A stretch of 64,000 bases of DNA from Klebsormidium nitens (Eukaryota > Streptophyta > Klebsormidiophyceae > Klebsormidiales > Klebsormidiaceae), in the NCBI GenBank assembly GCA_000708835.1, contig DF237265.1, forward strand, positions 2,107 through 66,106, given 5' to 3'. The position numbers were made by a program, and so were the translations under genes. The notes beneath the pieces are model-generated. The model ran no database searches. It was not told the DNA's origin and saw nothing but the letters and a program-made list of their open reading frames with translations. Below, piece after piece: positions 24,159 through 35,819 of the stretch; the stretch's first letter is position 1; each line of letters opens with the position of its first letter.

Positions 24159-27100
24159 ATGGGAAACAAACGTTCTAGTAACCTAGTATGGCTGCAGCTT
24201 TTGACGGTATTGTCGGGTGTACTACTGGGAGGGGCGCTTGTGAAGGCGGCAGAGACCAGTGGGGCGGATGCAAAAGCTTCTTTGGTGAGCTGATCAGTAA
24301 GAAGCTTGATCACTTTTGGGGATACTTTATGAAGTCCTGTCAGGTGGTCACTGATCGAGCATGTGGGGACATTTCCCCGTTTACTCCATAATATCCATAC
24401 CCCAGGGAAATCATCATATCAGGCCATCATTCCCCATTCAGATCCTGAAAATCGCCCCTTATTGCCTTGATCAGCATGCAGCTCACAGCATTGCACTGAT
24501 CTAGATAGACCAGCTCAGCATGCTCTTAGCAGATTGTGTTTCTGCACAGATCCTGGATGTAGAAACAACACAATATCATTGCAACGATGGGATCAGTACA
24601 GTTCTGAATCACTTTGCCGGTTGCTTCAAAAGTACCTCTTAACTTCAAAGGACAGGTCGTTTTGGGGCAAGCACCAAATGGCCAACTTCCGTTCATTCGT
24701 TTAGATTCAGAAGACTGGATTTGAGCTTAGAATCTTCGTGCTCCTCTTGCCTTCCAGAGAGCCAACCTCTGACATGGCCACGATGACTCCCATCAATACG
24801 CAACAAGCCTTCAGAATCACTGAATAAACATGGAAGCCCTTCTACCCCCCTTCCTAATCTCAGTCTCCACCCCTGCTGCAGTTTCTGGACTGGCTCCATG
24901 AGGGAGGCGCTGACATCAGCGGGGTGGCCCTGAGTGACTTCATCGACGGCCGTCCTGTGTCCTCCCTGGGCGCGTGTTCCCAGGACGGCATCAGCTGCTA
25001 CCGAGGCGTTGTGGCGACACAAGACATCAGCGCGGGAGCGACCGTTGTGTCCATTCCAGTAAGCCGTTGACACAATCACCAGATGATACTCTGGGCCTCA
25101 CTTTGCGGACTTGAAATACTGATCTCCAAGACCTGAGCTAGTGGGGCAGTGGGATAAGCATCTGGGCCGCTTTTGTAAGTAGCCGATACGTGGCAGATAA
25201 TGGCTTGAATTTTCTAAAGATATCTATTTCAAGGGTTGTGGACTGTCCATACAAATGATAAATGAGGTGGGAAACAGCTGAATGGGCTCTAGGATGATGT
25301 GGTGTATGTGTGTGGACGCATTGAATGGAGTCTCCACCAAACAGGTTTCTGCGGCCCAAAACTCAAAATTGTCGAAGGTCGAATACCAGGGTATCTGGAC
25401 CAAGCTTGAGAATCAAGTTGGCCCAGGCCGAACTTTACAACCCTTGAGCTTCATGATTGTTATGAATTGCTGGCACAGCTAACCTTTCCCTTTCTTCTGT
25501 CCGAATGGAGTAGGACCATATGCCATCGTTTATTCGCGCAGCATCTTGTCGTCTGCTGAGACCCCCTGTCCCGGCAGAGCTGTAGCTGAACTTGCTAAAA
25601 TCGGAGGAAGACATGTGTTTGGAGTTTGTTTACTTGTCTGCATAAGCCAAGACTTCAGCCTTTCATCACGAACAAGAGCAACATTGCCCAGTCGCCAGAA
25701 TCTATCTACAGGACCTACTTTTCTGCTAGAAATTCAGTAAAGAAGTTTCCAGTAAGGGTAAACCACCGAATCTCGAGTTTATCCAATTCTGGACTATTGG
25801 TTTCGGTCTCTTTTGCATGCCAGCCGGAACTTGATCGGGCTAGTGCCATAACGGCACTGACTTTAGCAGAAACTCTATAAGATCACATACTCAGATCAGT
25901 ATGTTAGATATCCGTTTCGGGTTGCGCGAGTCCGAAGTTGGATAATTCCGAAACTCGGTAGTTCACTGTTATCTTTTCTGTCTGCAGCTCAATCTGGGGG
26001 TGTACGACTTCGATGGCGCTGCTGGCTTGCCTGAACCTTATGCAGAGTCTATACCCGAAACTCGACTGGCTGCCTGGCTGTGTCGTCAGAGGTGAGCGCA
26101 TTTTCTGCTCAAAGCATCAGAATCGATATTTGGCAGAGCTGCTCCCTTTTGACTCTGGTTAGAAACCACGGGAACCAAGAAACAGTTCCCACAAAACCAG
26201 AACTTGCAAGAATTTTGGTGGAAAGCCAAGTCGGATTCTCTTTTTCTTCAGCTCACATCCTGTGGCAGCGGGTATCAAGCAGGCTCCTTTTATCTACCTC
26301 CGTCACTGACATGTGACCAACGTTCTGAGGAGTTTCTTAGTCATCTTTGTCATAAATCCGCTCTTGCGGGATTTGCACGATTGTATTGTTTTGACATGCG
26401 TCTCTTTGCACTCGATCATTTTGAGAAACTTCAAAAATCACGTTGTGTGACCTTTTCTGATCAGACTGTCGGTCCCTTGTGTCCAGGTCCCTGGGCTCGA
26501 CCTCTCGGTTCGCCCCGTATCTGGACATGCTTCCCAAAGCCATCCCCATGCCGCTGTTCTACCAAAATAAGGTAAGAACTTTCATTTGTTAAGGAAAGCT
26601 TGCAGTTGATGCAGATTGTCACGGTTGGGAGGCTGTAAGGCGTTAAGGCCTTTCAAGTATTTCGGCTTTCAAAGAAGCCATGTCTTCATCCCAGATTGCG
26701 GCTTGTCCCACCGAAAGCATCCGCGCGGCCCTTTCCTTCAGTTGTTGGTGATTGAACAAGATCGGGTCAACTAGCCCGCGTATCTAGATCCTTCTTCTCA
26801 GCGCCTCTTATCGGGTCGGTTCTTGTTTCCCTAAAGAAGATGGAAAGGGGACCTCGTCATAATCTGGACCGACCCACCGCATTTTCGCAGGAGGCCGAAG
26901 CGGCCGCGCTCCTGCCGTGCCATGCGGGCATGCAGGAGCTGCTGAACTGGACCCGGGACGAGTTCGACAAGAGCAACCCAGATGCGCTGGGGGGCGCTTC
27001 CTTCGTGACCTTCAGTAAGGGGGAGCCTTTGTCTGTTCCTGTTGGCTTGTTTCTGCCACTCTAGATTATAGTGGACCCCTAAAATGGAAACAATGATGAA

Positions 27101-29778
27101 GTAACTTTGGAGACGGTTCCGCTGGTCTTGAGGGCAATCTGGTTTGAGAAATCTGACTTGCTTTCTTAAGCCGGTTGTCTAGTACGAGGACCCGTCCGCC
27201 AGTGCAAGGAGTTTGATCGGTCGGTGCAGAAACTTTGGTTCGCAGAGGCAACTCAGCGAACCTTCAGTCTAGCAAGACCCCCGTTTCTATTGCGTCATGT
27301 GTTCCCAGCAGCAATTGCTGACGTCGACCGTCTCGTCGCAGACACTGGTTCCTTCACCCAAGGTAGATACCGAGCTTCTCGACTAATGATCCACGGAAGA
27401 CCAATCTTTAGCACCCGGAGAAACTTTCGCTCTCAACTCCATTCTGTTTCCTTGATTGCACCTCCGCAGTTTTCCCAGGTCCGCTTACCTTGTCACGCTT
27501 TCTGCTTTGCGTTCGCGTCCGTTCGACCAGAATTTTGGAAGCTTCGCATGATCGAGACATATAGCGGGCACATCTTTCTTCCAACCCCGGGTTTTGCCGG
27601 TCTGCAGAGTGGGCGTTCGCCATCGTGCTAAGCCGGACATTCGAGACGCGGGTTCTGCTCGGGGGCTCCGAAGACGGCGCCTTGTCCGCGATGATCATGA
27701 TGCTGCCCTTTGCGGATATGATCAATCACAGCCCCCACAACCAGGTGACGTCAGCAGATTTTTTGGAGAGGCTGCGCCAGGGTCTTATTACTTCTGCTTT
27801 GATGCAGAACAAAGATCGGAAACCTGTTCATTCGTGATATCTTTCGCCTTTTTGTGCGGGTGTGAGTTCTGTTAGACAACCTTCAAACCTCGTTTCCTGG
27901 AAACTCGCACTTTGAGCGCGGTATTCTAGACATGTTGGAACACTCTAATTAGGCAGCATGCGGTCCCAGATTGTGCGTTAGCTGGGAGCTTTTGTGAATG
28001 TCATGCTTTTCGCACGTCAAGCTCCGGATCTTTAAGAGAGTGGGAACGGCCCTCCGACACTGTCCTAGCCCCGCTTCTCTTGTCCCACCGGTTGGCAGTA
28101 TCGGCGATGCCTCAGCCCGCGCCTCTAGAAGGAAACAGTGGGCGAACCAGACTGCCCCAAACCGTGAAACAGAACCGAGCGGTCCTTCATCACCCCTGGA
28201 AAACACTCCAACCCGTTTTCTTATTGCAGCTGGTGTGGCAGTTGGACGACGGCGGGCAGCGCTTTGAGATGACCGCGACGCGCGACATCGCGAAAGGGGA
28301 GGAGGTGTTCACGACGTACGGGAGCAAGACCAACGAGCAGTGGCTGCTCTACTACGGTGAGGACACGTGGCGCGCGCGGACACGTGGCGCGCGTGGCACG
28401 CGTCGTACCCGGGGACCTGCCGCATGAATGCATGTGGGGCACAATTGTTGCAGAGTATCGGCCCTGAGCTTGGGGCGTGCAGAAGAGATGGCCTTCTGCC
28501 CTTCGTGAACGTGCGCGCTGCGCAAGAATGTTAAATTATTGGACTGACGGCCTGTTGTCAGCCCAAACAAGCTTTCTATTTGGATTGACAGCTGTCTGCT
28601 CACATGGCAACCGGGCTTCCAGATCTTCGAAGCATGTGTCCTGACCGTGGACCGTTCGATCTTTTCAAGGGCCCATCGTGGGGCTCAAGGCTGCGCTCCA
28701 GACCTAAATTCCGCATCTGGGGGTCAATTTCGCCCCACAATGGTTGTTGCCGTTTATGCATTCATTTGCGCGCAGGCTACGTACCCGAAGACAACCCCGC
28801 AGACCGGATGCCTCTCTTCGACACCTATGAAGTAAGCTACGGCCGCCTCTTTCTTTCCCGCTCAAAGTGCATCCAACCGATCGGTCACGCTCTTTTGCCT
28901 GCTTTCGCCCCTCAAACCCGCCTTTTGCTTCCCTCGTCGTTGAGTTGACGTCTCTAGCTTCTACCTCAGGACCTCTCGAAAGCACCGAGGCTGTTGAAGC
29001 AGCAAAAGCTAGGTAGATTTTTCAGGCCTTCCAGTCCTTGCTGTCAAAATTGTTTTCGGATTCTCTCGATTATCCGGCTGCGCGAAAATCTGGGTGCCTC
29101 GCGCTCTGGCATCAACCTCGAGACTTTTTAGTTTGTCTGCAAGCTGCGTATGATGTGCCACAATTCCGAGGTGGATCAAGGCTGTCGATTGAACCTCTGA
29201 CAGTACAGAAATGTAATGACGTCACGGGCTGTTGTCTGCAGGACGCAGCAGCCTGGTACATCCAGTCCCGACCGCCACCGCATACCGCGCCGTCTGCTAA
29301 GAAGGTCACTGCCGCTATTGCTGCCGCCGTCAAGGCGGCGCAAGAAACGTTGAGCGATGAAACGGACGAAGGATTAGCCCTTTCAGAAAAGGAAGCGGAC
29401 AAACGCTTGTGGGCGATATTTGCGACTCTGTGGGTGCATCTGGATTCAAAGAACGAGTTAGGTTACGCTTGCTCCCAGTCGGTCTCGTTATGGAGCTTCC
29501 GTAGGAGGTCGGAATGCGAAGTGATTGCGGGTTTGGCGGCCCAAAGGGCTCTGATTCGTCTGTACAAAAGCACGTTGGAGAGGTTTGATGAAAGCGTTGT
29601 CAAGCTGAGACGGCAGATTAAGCGGTTTGGAAGGGGAAAGGGCGCTGTATATACGAACTTGCAGGTTTTGGAGAGATATGCGTTGCAAAGGAAGGAGCTT
29701 GTAGAGAGGGCGTTGGCAATTGTTCAACAGGGGGTTGCGGATGAGGAGCTCAAAAGGAAGACTTCCAAGGAACTATGA
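24159..29778 (+). CDS. SET-domain protein methyltransferase (Rubisco LSMT / SETD3-like)
   Basis: SAM-dependent lysine or histidine methyltransferase of the split-SET family that acts on non-histone proteins. Nine exons join in phase: 24159-24284, 24882-25058, 25988-26091, 26487-26571, 26891-27014, 27608-27744, 28230-28356, 28776-28831, 29242-29778; 490 residues. The start MGNKRSSNLVW is followed by a hydrophobic segment (about residues 9-29) that reads as a signal peptide or anchor and not a plastid transit peptide. SET signatures: GVVATQDISAGATVVSIP, SRFAPYLDMLP, the core MLPFADMINHSP (NHS motif), then ATRDIAKGEEVFTTYG and the tyrosine motif LLYYG. The last exon codes for the helical C-terminal substrate-binding (Rubis-subs-bind) region and ends DEELKRKTSKEL. 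The last exon could instead begin at 29026, because the frame is open and in phase there too; I prefer 29242 because of its strong acceptor and better codon pattern. The substrate cannot be deduced. Confidence 0.88.
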
Positions 29779-31033
29779 AATGGAAGTAGCGACAATGCTT
29801 CGATTCTAAAGTTGTAATTTGCCTTAAAGGGTATACCTCGAGGATTTTGTACTCCCAACGGTGGAAGTTGCATAAGAATGAGTCGGACACACGTACCAAG
29901 TCTGGCGACAACATGCGCACGTGTACGGGACAAGCCAGGCTCCCGCCGCACTGCCGCCATCATGGTGTGTCCGGGCGACCATCAGCGGCTGATTCGAACG
30001 CAGATTATGTGTCCATCAAATTGCGCAACCCTGGCAACGCTAGAACGTTTACCGTTGCGTTGATCGCGAATCGGACCGAATGCAGTTACGTGTGCCAGTG
30101 AGTACACTCTCATATTACCGTGACGTAATACAATGATCGATGAACAATTGATGCTCGGATATGAATTCCTTGCCGGGCCCGGCAGGCTATAGGCTTGGTA
30201 GAATAACATCATATGCAGTTACTGCGCGGATCGTGCATGATGTTGAAATCGATCCCTTTTTAAACGTCCGGCCGGCCGTACGGTCTCCACTGGCATGGCC
30301 GGGCTGCATGTAGATAAGCCTCCATGGCAATGATACATGGAGATCGATCTTTGACTTTTGATCAATTTGATTCGAATCAATTCGCCGACTACTAAAGAGC
30401 TATCTTACCCGGCGAATGATCATGATATGCTGGCGCAATATGACGCCGTATATATACGCGCGCGTGCAACGGTACACCGTAGTAAATCGATCTAGCTCAT
30501 GGTTTCAAAAAAGCTGATTAGTCATATCACCGCTTGAATGCGTCAGACGCGGTTCGCTTCGCAGAGCGCAAGCGCCTAGCTACATGATGGCGCAGCATCG
30601 CAATGAAGGCGACCGGACGCGGCTTCCCTTGAAGGCACGGTCCAATCAAATGAACGTAACCGTACTTAGCTGCATGACGTACGGTGCACTGATTGAAGAA
30701 GCATTTCAGTCGAAGTTGCATATATATTGGATCTACGTCCAATCCTTTCAATATCTGCCAACTTACTGTCATGTATTCTGGGGGACAGGACAACCATACC
30801 GTACGTTCCGCTCTGGCACTATACGTGTATACATGGCCCTAAGAGCATTGGCATCTGAATTATAATGATTGGACCAAGTTGAAACACACTATGCAGTTAA
30901 AACGCAGAAAATGCGCACTATCATATCGCTGAAATTCTGGATGCTTGCACATGGAGCATGGTACGTGGGGGCGGCATGCTCCCGCTGAGCAAACTTCAGA
31001 ACTGGAGAGACCTATGATAGAGGAGCAGCTGGC
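29779..31033. other. Intergenic, convergent 3' ends
   Basis: Spacer between the SET gene stop and the beta-helix/MYND gene stop. It holds both 3' UTRs. Short palindromic words (CCGGCCGG, CGTACG) and TATA-like runs near 30450 are present. I see no coding region. Confidence 0.4.
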
Positions 31034-34000
31034 TCACTTCTTCCTGGACATCAAATATTTTTCTCGTTCCGAGAATCCAATCACTTGCGCGGCCTTGCAA
31101 TATGCCTTATGCTCTGGCCAATGAGCTATTTGGCACTCTTTACTACAGTAGTAGACCTGAGCACACTTCGAACACTGCATTTTGAAGTCAGCCGAACTCC
31201 GATTACAGTTTGAACACCCCTTCAGACGACGAGGATTCTCCTCTCCCGGCCTTGAGTTTGGTCCACCTTTGGGCGACTGGCTGCTTTCCATGTTTCTAGT
31301 TTGGTTCTGCGCATACGTTTCTTCGTCGGAGGAACTAACGATCAAGACATGGTTCCTTGCAAAGAACAGACCATCAGCCGAAGTTCGTTTCGCCACTCCC
31401 GAGTAGCGCAGAAGCACACGGTTTGGAAGAAGATACCTGCATATGTAAATCTCGATCAGCTGGAGCACACGAAAGAGACACCCCTTCAGGGTGAGTAGTC
31501 AAGACAAAGATCCGCCCCGCTTTCCGTAACCGTCAGGTTCAATCCTCTCAAGCCTCTCGCTTGTCTTTTCTGAACATAAACAAGCCAACATTGGACACGA
31601 TAATATATACATACTTGGCTTCTCTACAATTGAGACATGTCACTTGTAACGAAGACAACCCGTTTGAAAGGAAGACCCAACAATAGATCAAATCATGTCC
31701 AATCAGCGACTTCCAACTCACTTGTTATCTGCAAGCGCTGGCCGACAGGGCCCCGACACGTCGGTCGCTTGCTCAAGCTCCACGTGGCACGTTGTCAATT
31801 TGTTCCCGGTAAACTCTCCAGCGCTTCCCTCGTAGAAGCGCGCTGCAATCCGGCACTTGTCGTCGGTAAAACCCACAGCTGAAAACGTGTTGTCCTTGAC
31901 AACCGGTTTCGCCAAACCGGCAACCTGGAAGTGGCAAGCAGGTAATCTTGTTACGATTCATTGATCAGCCACGTTACCCCGCTGTCGCCTCTCAAAGTTC
32001 GATGCTTCGTTTCATAGCAAAAGGAAGAAAGGCTTCCGGATCAATCAGGAAGTATTTTCGAGAGCCACCTGCGAGAGCCATGAGCGTGCTTTTCTCTCAT
32101 TTTATCCGAAGCCCCTGTTTCGGACGTTCATGGATGATGCTACGTCATTCACCCTGCGGAGAGGAGGCCACTTCAATTGGCTGGCAGAAGAGGGAAATTA
32201 TCATGCTGCGCATCGCCAACAAGAGGCACTGCAGCGTGGATGGTTGATGGAATAGGCAAAACCCACCAGGAGCCCGTTCTCGTGGCCTTCGAGCTCGTTT
32301 TGCGTGAGACGCGGTTCGGCCCGGTCCTCGACCAAGATACCTCCCTGCGATCAGCAACAGCAGTGAGAAAGGGGCCTAAGAAAAATATGAAGAAGTGCAC
32401 CGTATATGATGAAGCTTCGGACCGTTGACTGAAGGCTTCGCTTTTCAAAAAGCAGATTGTAGTTCGAGCCATCCAGATCAAAAAAAGGCATGCTCATTTC
32501 ATGGCCCCTTCGCACTGTGTTTGACGATTTTGGAACGCACACTCTGTCGTCATGTCACTTGACAGGAGCACAGAGTTCTGCAGATTGCACCTTTGAGGAT
32601 TTTACGGCGCCGAGCTAGAAGGAGAGGTTCGTGGCCCTAGAGAAGAGAGCATAGGCGTCCGTCTAGAACGAAAGCCGAGCAGTCGAAACACATACTTCAT
32701 TATGTAGGGCCGACCTGGACAAGAATTCTCACCGGAGAATTGCCAACAAGTCTATTCTTCTTTACTTCCACAGTTGTTTTGCACACACTGCCAGCGACGC
32801 GGATCCCCAAGTTGTCATTGGCCTCGACTGTGTTCTCCTGTAAAAGGGAGAAAGGCAAACAAGACACAAGTCAATTTCGCGTCTTTGAAGCAAAGGAGAC
32901 GCCGACTGACTCCCATAGCGGCTCTGGCATTCAGAATCCAATCCCAGCTGTTCTATCAACTCAAAGCCGAGTTACAAGAGTTGTTTGACACTTCATTGGT
33001 CCTGCTGACGGCTTCACCGAAAGAGTCAAACACATGGCTTGAAGTTACAAGGCTTCGAGCTCAAAAAGGCAAGAAAGCGGTCATCTTCATCCCGTCACTT
33101 GGAAGTGCCTGCCCCCAGAAGCCTTCGTATGGAATAACATCAACAATCAATACGTCCCTCAAAAATGATGCTTAGTACTGAAACATAGACGAACATCAAA
33201 TTTTTAACTTCTCTGGCTATTTCTCGAAATGATCGATTTTGTAAGGCATGACTCTAAACTTGCCTGCACAAGCGCACAGACAGGCCCTTTCTTGTGTCGC
33301 ACCCCAAGTCCCGGCGGTGGGAGCCAGGCGCGCATGGCAATTCCGTGCTCTTTGTTGTGATGGATGTGGTTCTTGCTGAGGGTGCCCCGACAGGGCCCAG
33401 CAAGACGCACCTGCAAGTGACAGCCCAACTCTGCAGGTCGTGTCCCGTTCATAAGAGAGGAGCAACAAAACCATTCTTACTCAAAGGATGCGCTTTCATC
33501 CTTGTGACGGTCAAAGTCAGTGCTCGTGCGGAGCTCTAAACCTTGAGCACAATCTTCTGTGCCAGTTTTTCTGAGGAACCGAGAGAATTTTAAGTTGTCC
33601 TGACCAGCAACATGAGTGTCGATAGGAAGCAAGTAACCCCAGATCCACTTGGCGGTCTTGATTTTCCATTCACTTGTGATCGATTGAATGGATCAGGCTA
33701 GTGCACAATCATAGATAATAAGAAAGCATCAAATCAGAGTCAAACGATCCGGAGACTGCTTCTCTCGGCTTACCCCATCACGATGATTGTGGTGTATGTT
33801 GTTAGAGACCATCGTGGCTGTGCCTCCTTCGCTGATGTACACACCGCTGCTGCAGTTGGTGATCTCATTGTTCTTCAAGACACACATGCCCCGCGTGCGC
33901 ACTTCGACCCCATCGCCACCTGTTTGAGCAAAGAAAAGTGGGTACGGATGATGGTTAGTCAGGCCTGACGGCATGGGGACGGCATTGGGGCTGCCAATTT

Positions 34001-34768
34001 CAGATTACTGATGAAGTTTCCAATTCCACGTTGGTGATAAACCATTCTCTATTCCCCCTCAGTTAAAGAACTGATCACAAGGAGAGGAAGGCCTCTATTT
34101 TCAATGCAGCTTCATGGCGCTTCACAACCGTCAAGTATACACCAAAAGAAATGTTGTTGGAGCACTTACCACCCCTGAGAATCCGATTGGAGTCAAGAAT
34201 GGCGTGCCCCTCTTCTCGTACGAAGACACCACCGCCGTGTGCCCCGTATATGATGTTTCCTTTGATGGTTGCAGTACTCTTCAAGTTTGCAGTCCCCTCA
34301 ACTTCTTCAGCGGACCCATCAAGATATACACCGACTGCTGAGAGCTTCCCCCGCCCATAGATGATGCAGTCTTCCAGTGAGACACTTCCAAACAGAATTG
34401 TCACCGTATACTTTTTCTTTCACATTTGATGCGAGACAGAAAGTCAGATTTGAGACCGTCCCATTCTTCACAAAGGACGTAAGGGCGTTGAAATCCTCAT
34501 TCTGTCCTTCGACAATAGTATCCTCCTTGCTCTCACCCACAATACATATGCCGTCGTGAAAGAGTGCCATAATCTGAATGCTCTCCTTATACACACCCCT
34601 CGGAATGAACACGGTTTCGCCATGCCGCCAGCTCTCAATTGCTTTTGCGATATTCCCAAACTTTTGCCTAATCGTGCCGTTTTCGGACTTCAGCAGAACC
34701 TTCTTTCCAAATGGAAGACCCTTGGCATAGTGGTGTTGCGCATCCTCTGCAATGGGCGCTGACTCCAT
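31034..34768 (-). CDS. Right-handed beta-helix protein with C-terminal MYND zinc finger (one apparent frameshift)
   Basis: Seven exons: complement of 34170-34768, 33774-33919, 33264-33410, 32733-32837, 32267-32344, 31722-31924, 31034-31436; about 559 residues once a 1-nt shift in the first exon is allowed for. The body is a parallel beta-helix of the pectate-lyase/CASH type seen in FBXO11: repeated rungs such as FIPRGVYKESIQI, NNEITNCSSGVYISEGG, NNIHHNHRDG, SKNHIHHNKEHGIAM and QNELEGHENGLLV. The C-terminal ~45 residues are a complete MYND finger: CSNC ... CSKC ... YYCSKEC ... HWPEHKAYC. No F-box was found. The likely role is protein-protein interaction, possibly a ubiquitin or chromatin adaptor, as inferred from domains. 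The exon ending at 33264 uses a CAG/GCAAGT (GC) donor; an alternative GT donor at 33302 is also in phase. Near 34405 the reading frame changes by one base at an A-rich run. Confidence 0.82.
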
Positions 34769-35819
34769 GCTTTCTTTTCGCTTGCGGTGCCAGCAGCTGC
34801 ATAGACTCGGCAGATTGTAACTCGTATTTAATTTAGTTGTATTAATAAGCAGCAACCAGTTACATTGTACATAGTAACACAATGTCTAATTCCAAATATT
34901 ACGTCAGCAAGCTGCTGACGTCACCTCCTTGACCGTGCCCGTCGACCCTGGGCGCCGCCTTCTAAGTTCTGCCACTAGAAATCCCGAAAGGAAAATTTGG
35001 AAGTGAGGAAAGAAAGTTGGATCGGCTCGCTTTTATACTCCGAAAAACTTAGGCCGGTGTCGTGACTCGGTGTGCTTGAATGCCTCACGGAGCCTGGTAC
35101 GAAGGTCCACTTCTAGTCTACAACCGTCCTTAGCCTTCTGGTTAAATCAGAAAGTTCTAAGTTATAAGCGGAAAAATTATCGAGTATTCTAGTCAATTCT
35201 AAAGTGACGTCTTTTATAATTTTCCGGACCCTATGGTTAGTGACGTCAGAGACCTCTTACACAATCCCTGTTCCGACTTGGTCCGTCTTGGTGTCAAGGA
35301 ACCCTCTTGGTGGTTTTTATTTTCCCGTGAAGAGCCGGGACAGCATAGTTCTCCTCTTTCCTTCTTTTCCTTTTGAGTTCACGCTAACGGGAACGTTAAC
35401 TCGATACTGGGTTTGTCAAGTTGACACTTTAGTTAAGCATAAAATCTTATTGTAATAGAGAATGGAATCCAAGTGTCATGTCTACCGGGCTCTTCCAAGT
35501 AACAACGCCGCCGCAGGGGGCTGTCTCTTGCTGTCTCTCATTGAGTCTCGGAAGTTGAACTCGTGCAAGCAGTTCAAACTTTCATTTCCAAATCGTCATG
35601 CAGTCTTGAGCAGAGAGTGTAGCGCACCACCTTCTGTAGGTTCTACTTCTTGCAGGATCCAAAGCTTATATTCTGTTCTTCTCACGTTACGCCTCTTCTT
35701 GAGGTTCTTACCTAGCTCAATTGGTTATCAAAGAGCTTGGATTGTTGTTTTGCGATTGCCTCGATTGTTCTGTGGCTTGTGGCAAATTTCTTTCGATGGC
35801 GCTGCTTTTGAGCACACCA
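34769..35819. promoter_or_regulatory. Divergent promoter region with TGACGT (CRE/TGA-type) sites
   Basis: A 1-kb spacer between the start codons of the beta-helix/MYND gene and proteasome beta-6, transcribed outward. It contains two perfect TGACGTCA octamers (34916-34923 and 35241-35248), a TTACGTCA at 34899-34906 and a TGACGT at 35205-35210. The first two sites form a 9-bp-arm inverted repeat at 34901-34921 with a 3-nt loop. TGACGT is the binding core of TGA/CREB-type bZIP factors. Regulation of either gene through these sites is inference. Confidence 0.55.
34901..34921. promoter_or_regulatory. Palindromic bZIP-type site
   Basis: ACGTCAGCA, 3-nt loop, TGCTGACGT: perfect 9-bp arms, each carrying a TGACGT core. 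It lies 133 bp upstream of the beta-helix/MYND start codon. Confidence 0.5.

Noticed and set aside
29026-29241. Extra coding sequence at the start of the last SET-gene exon
   Set aside because: The frame is open and in phase, but codon pattern and composition look intronic and a strong TGTCTGCAG acceptor lies at 29241; kept only as an alternative.
31500-31560. A GGTTCAATCC word resembling a tRNA T-loop box
   Set aside because: The preceding 60 bases cannot form the other tRNA arms.
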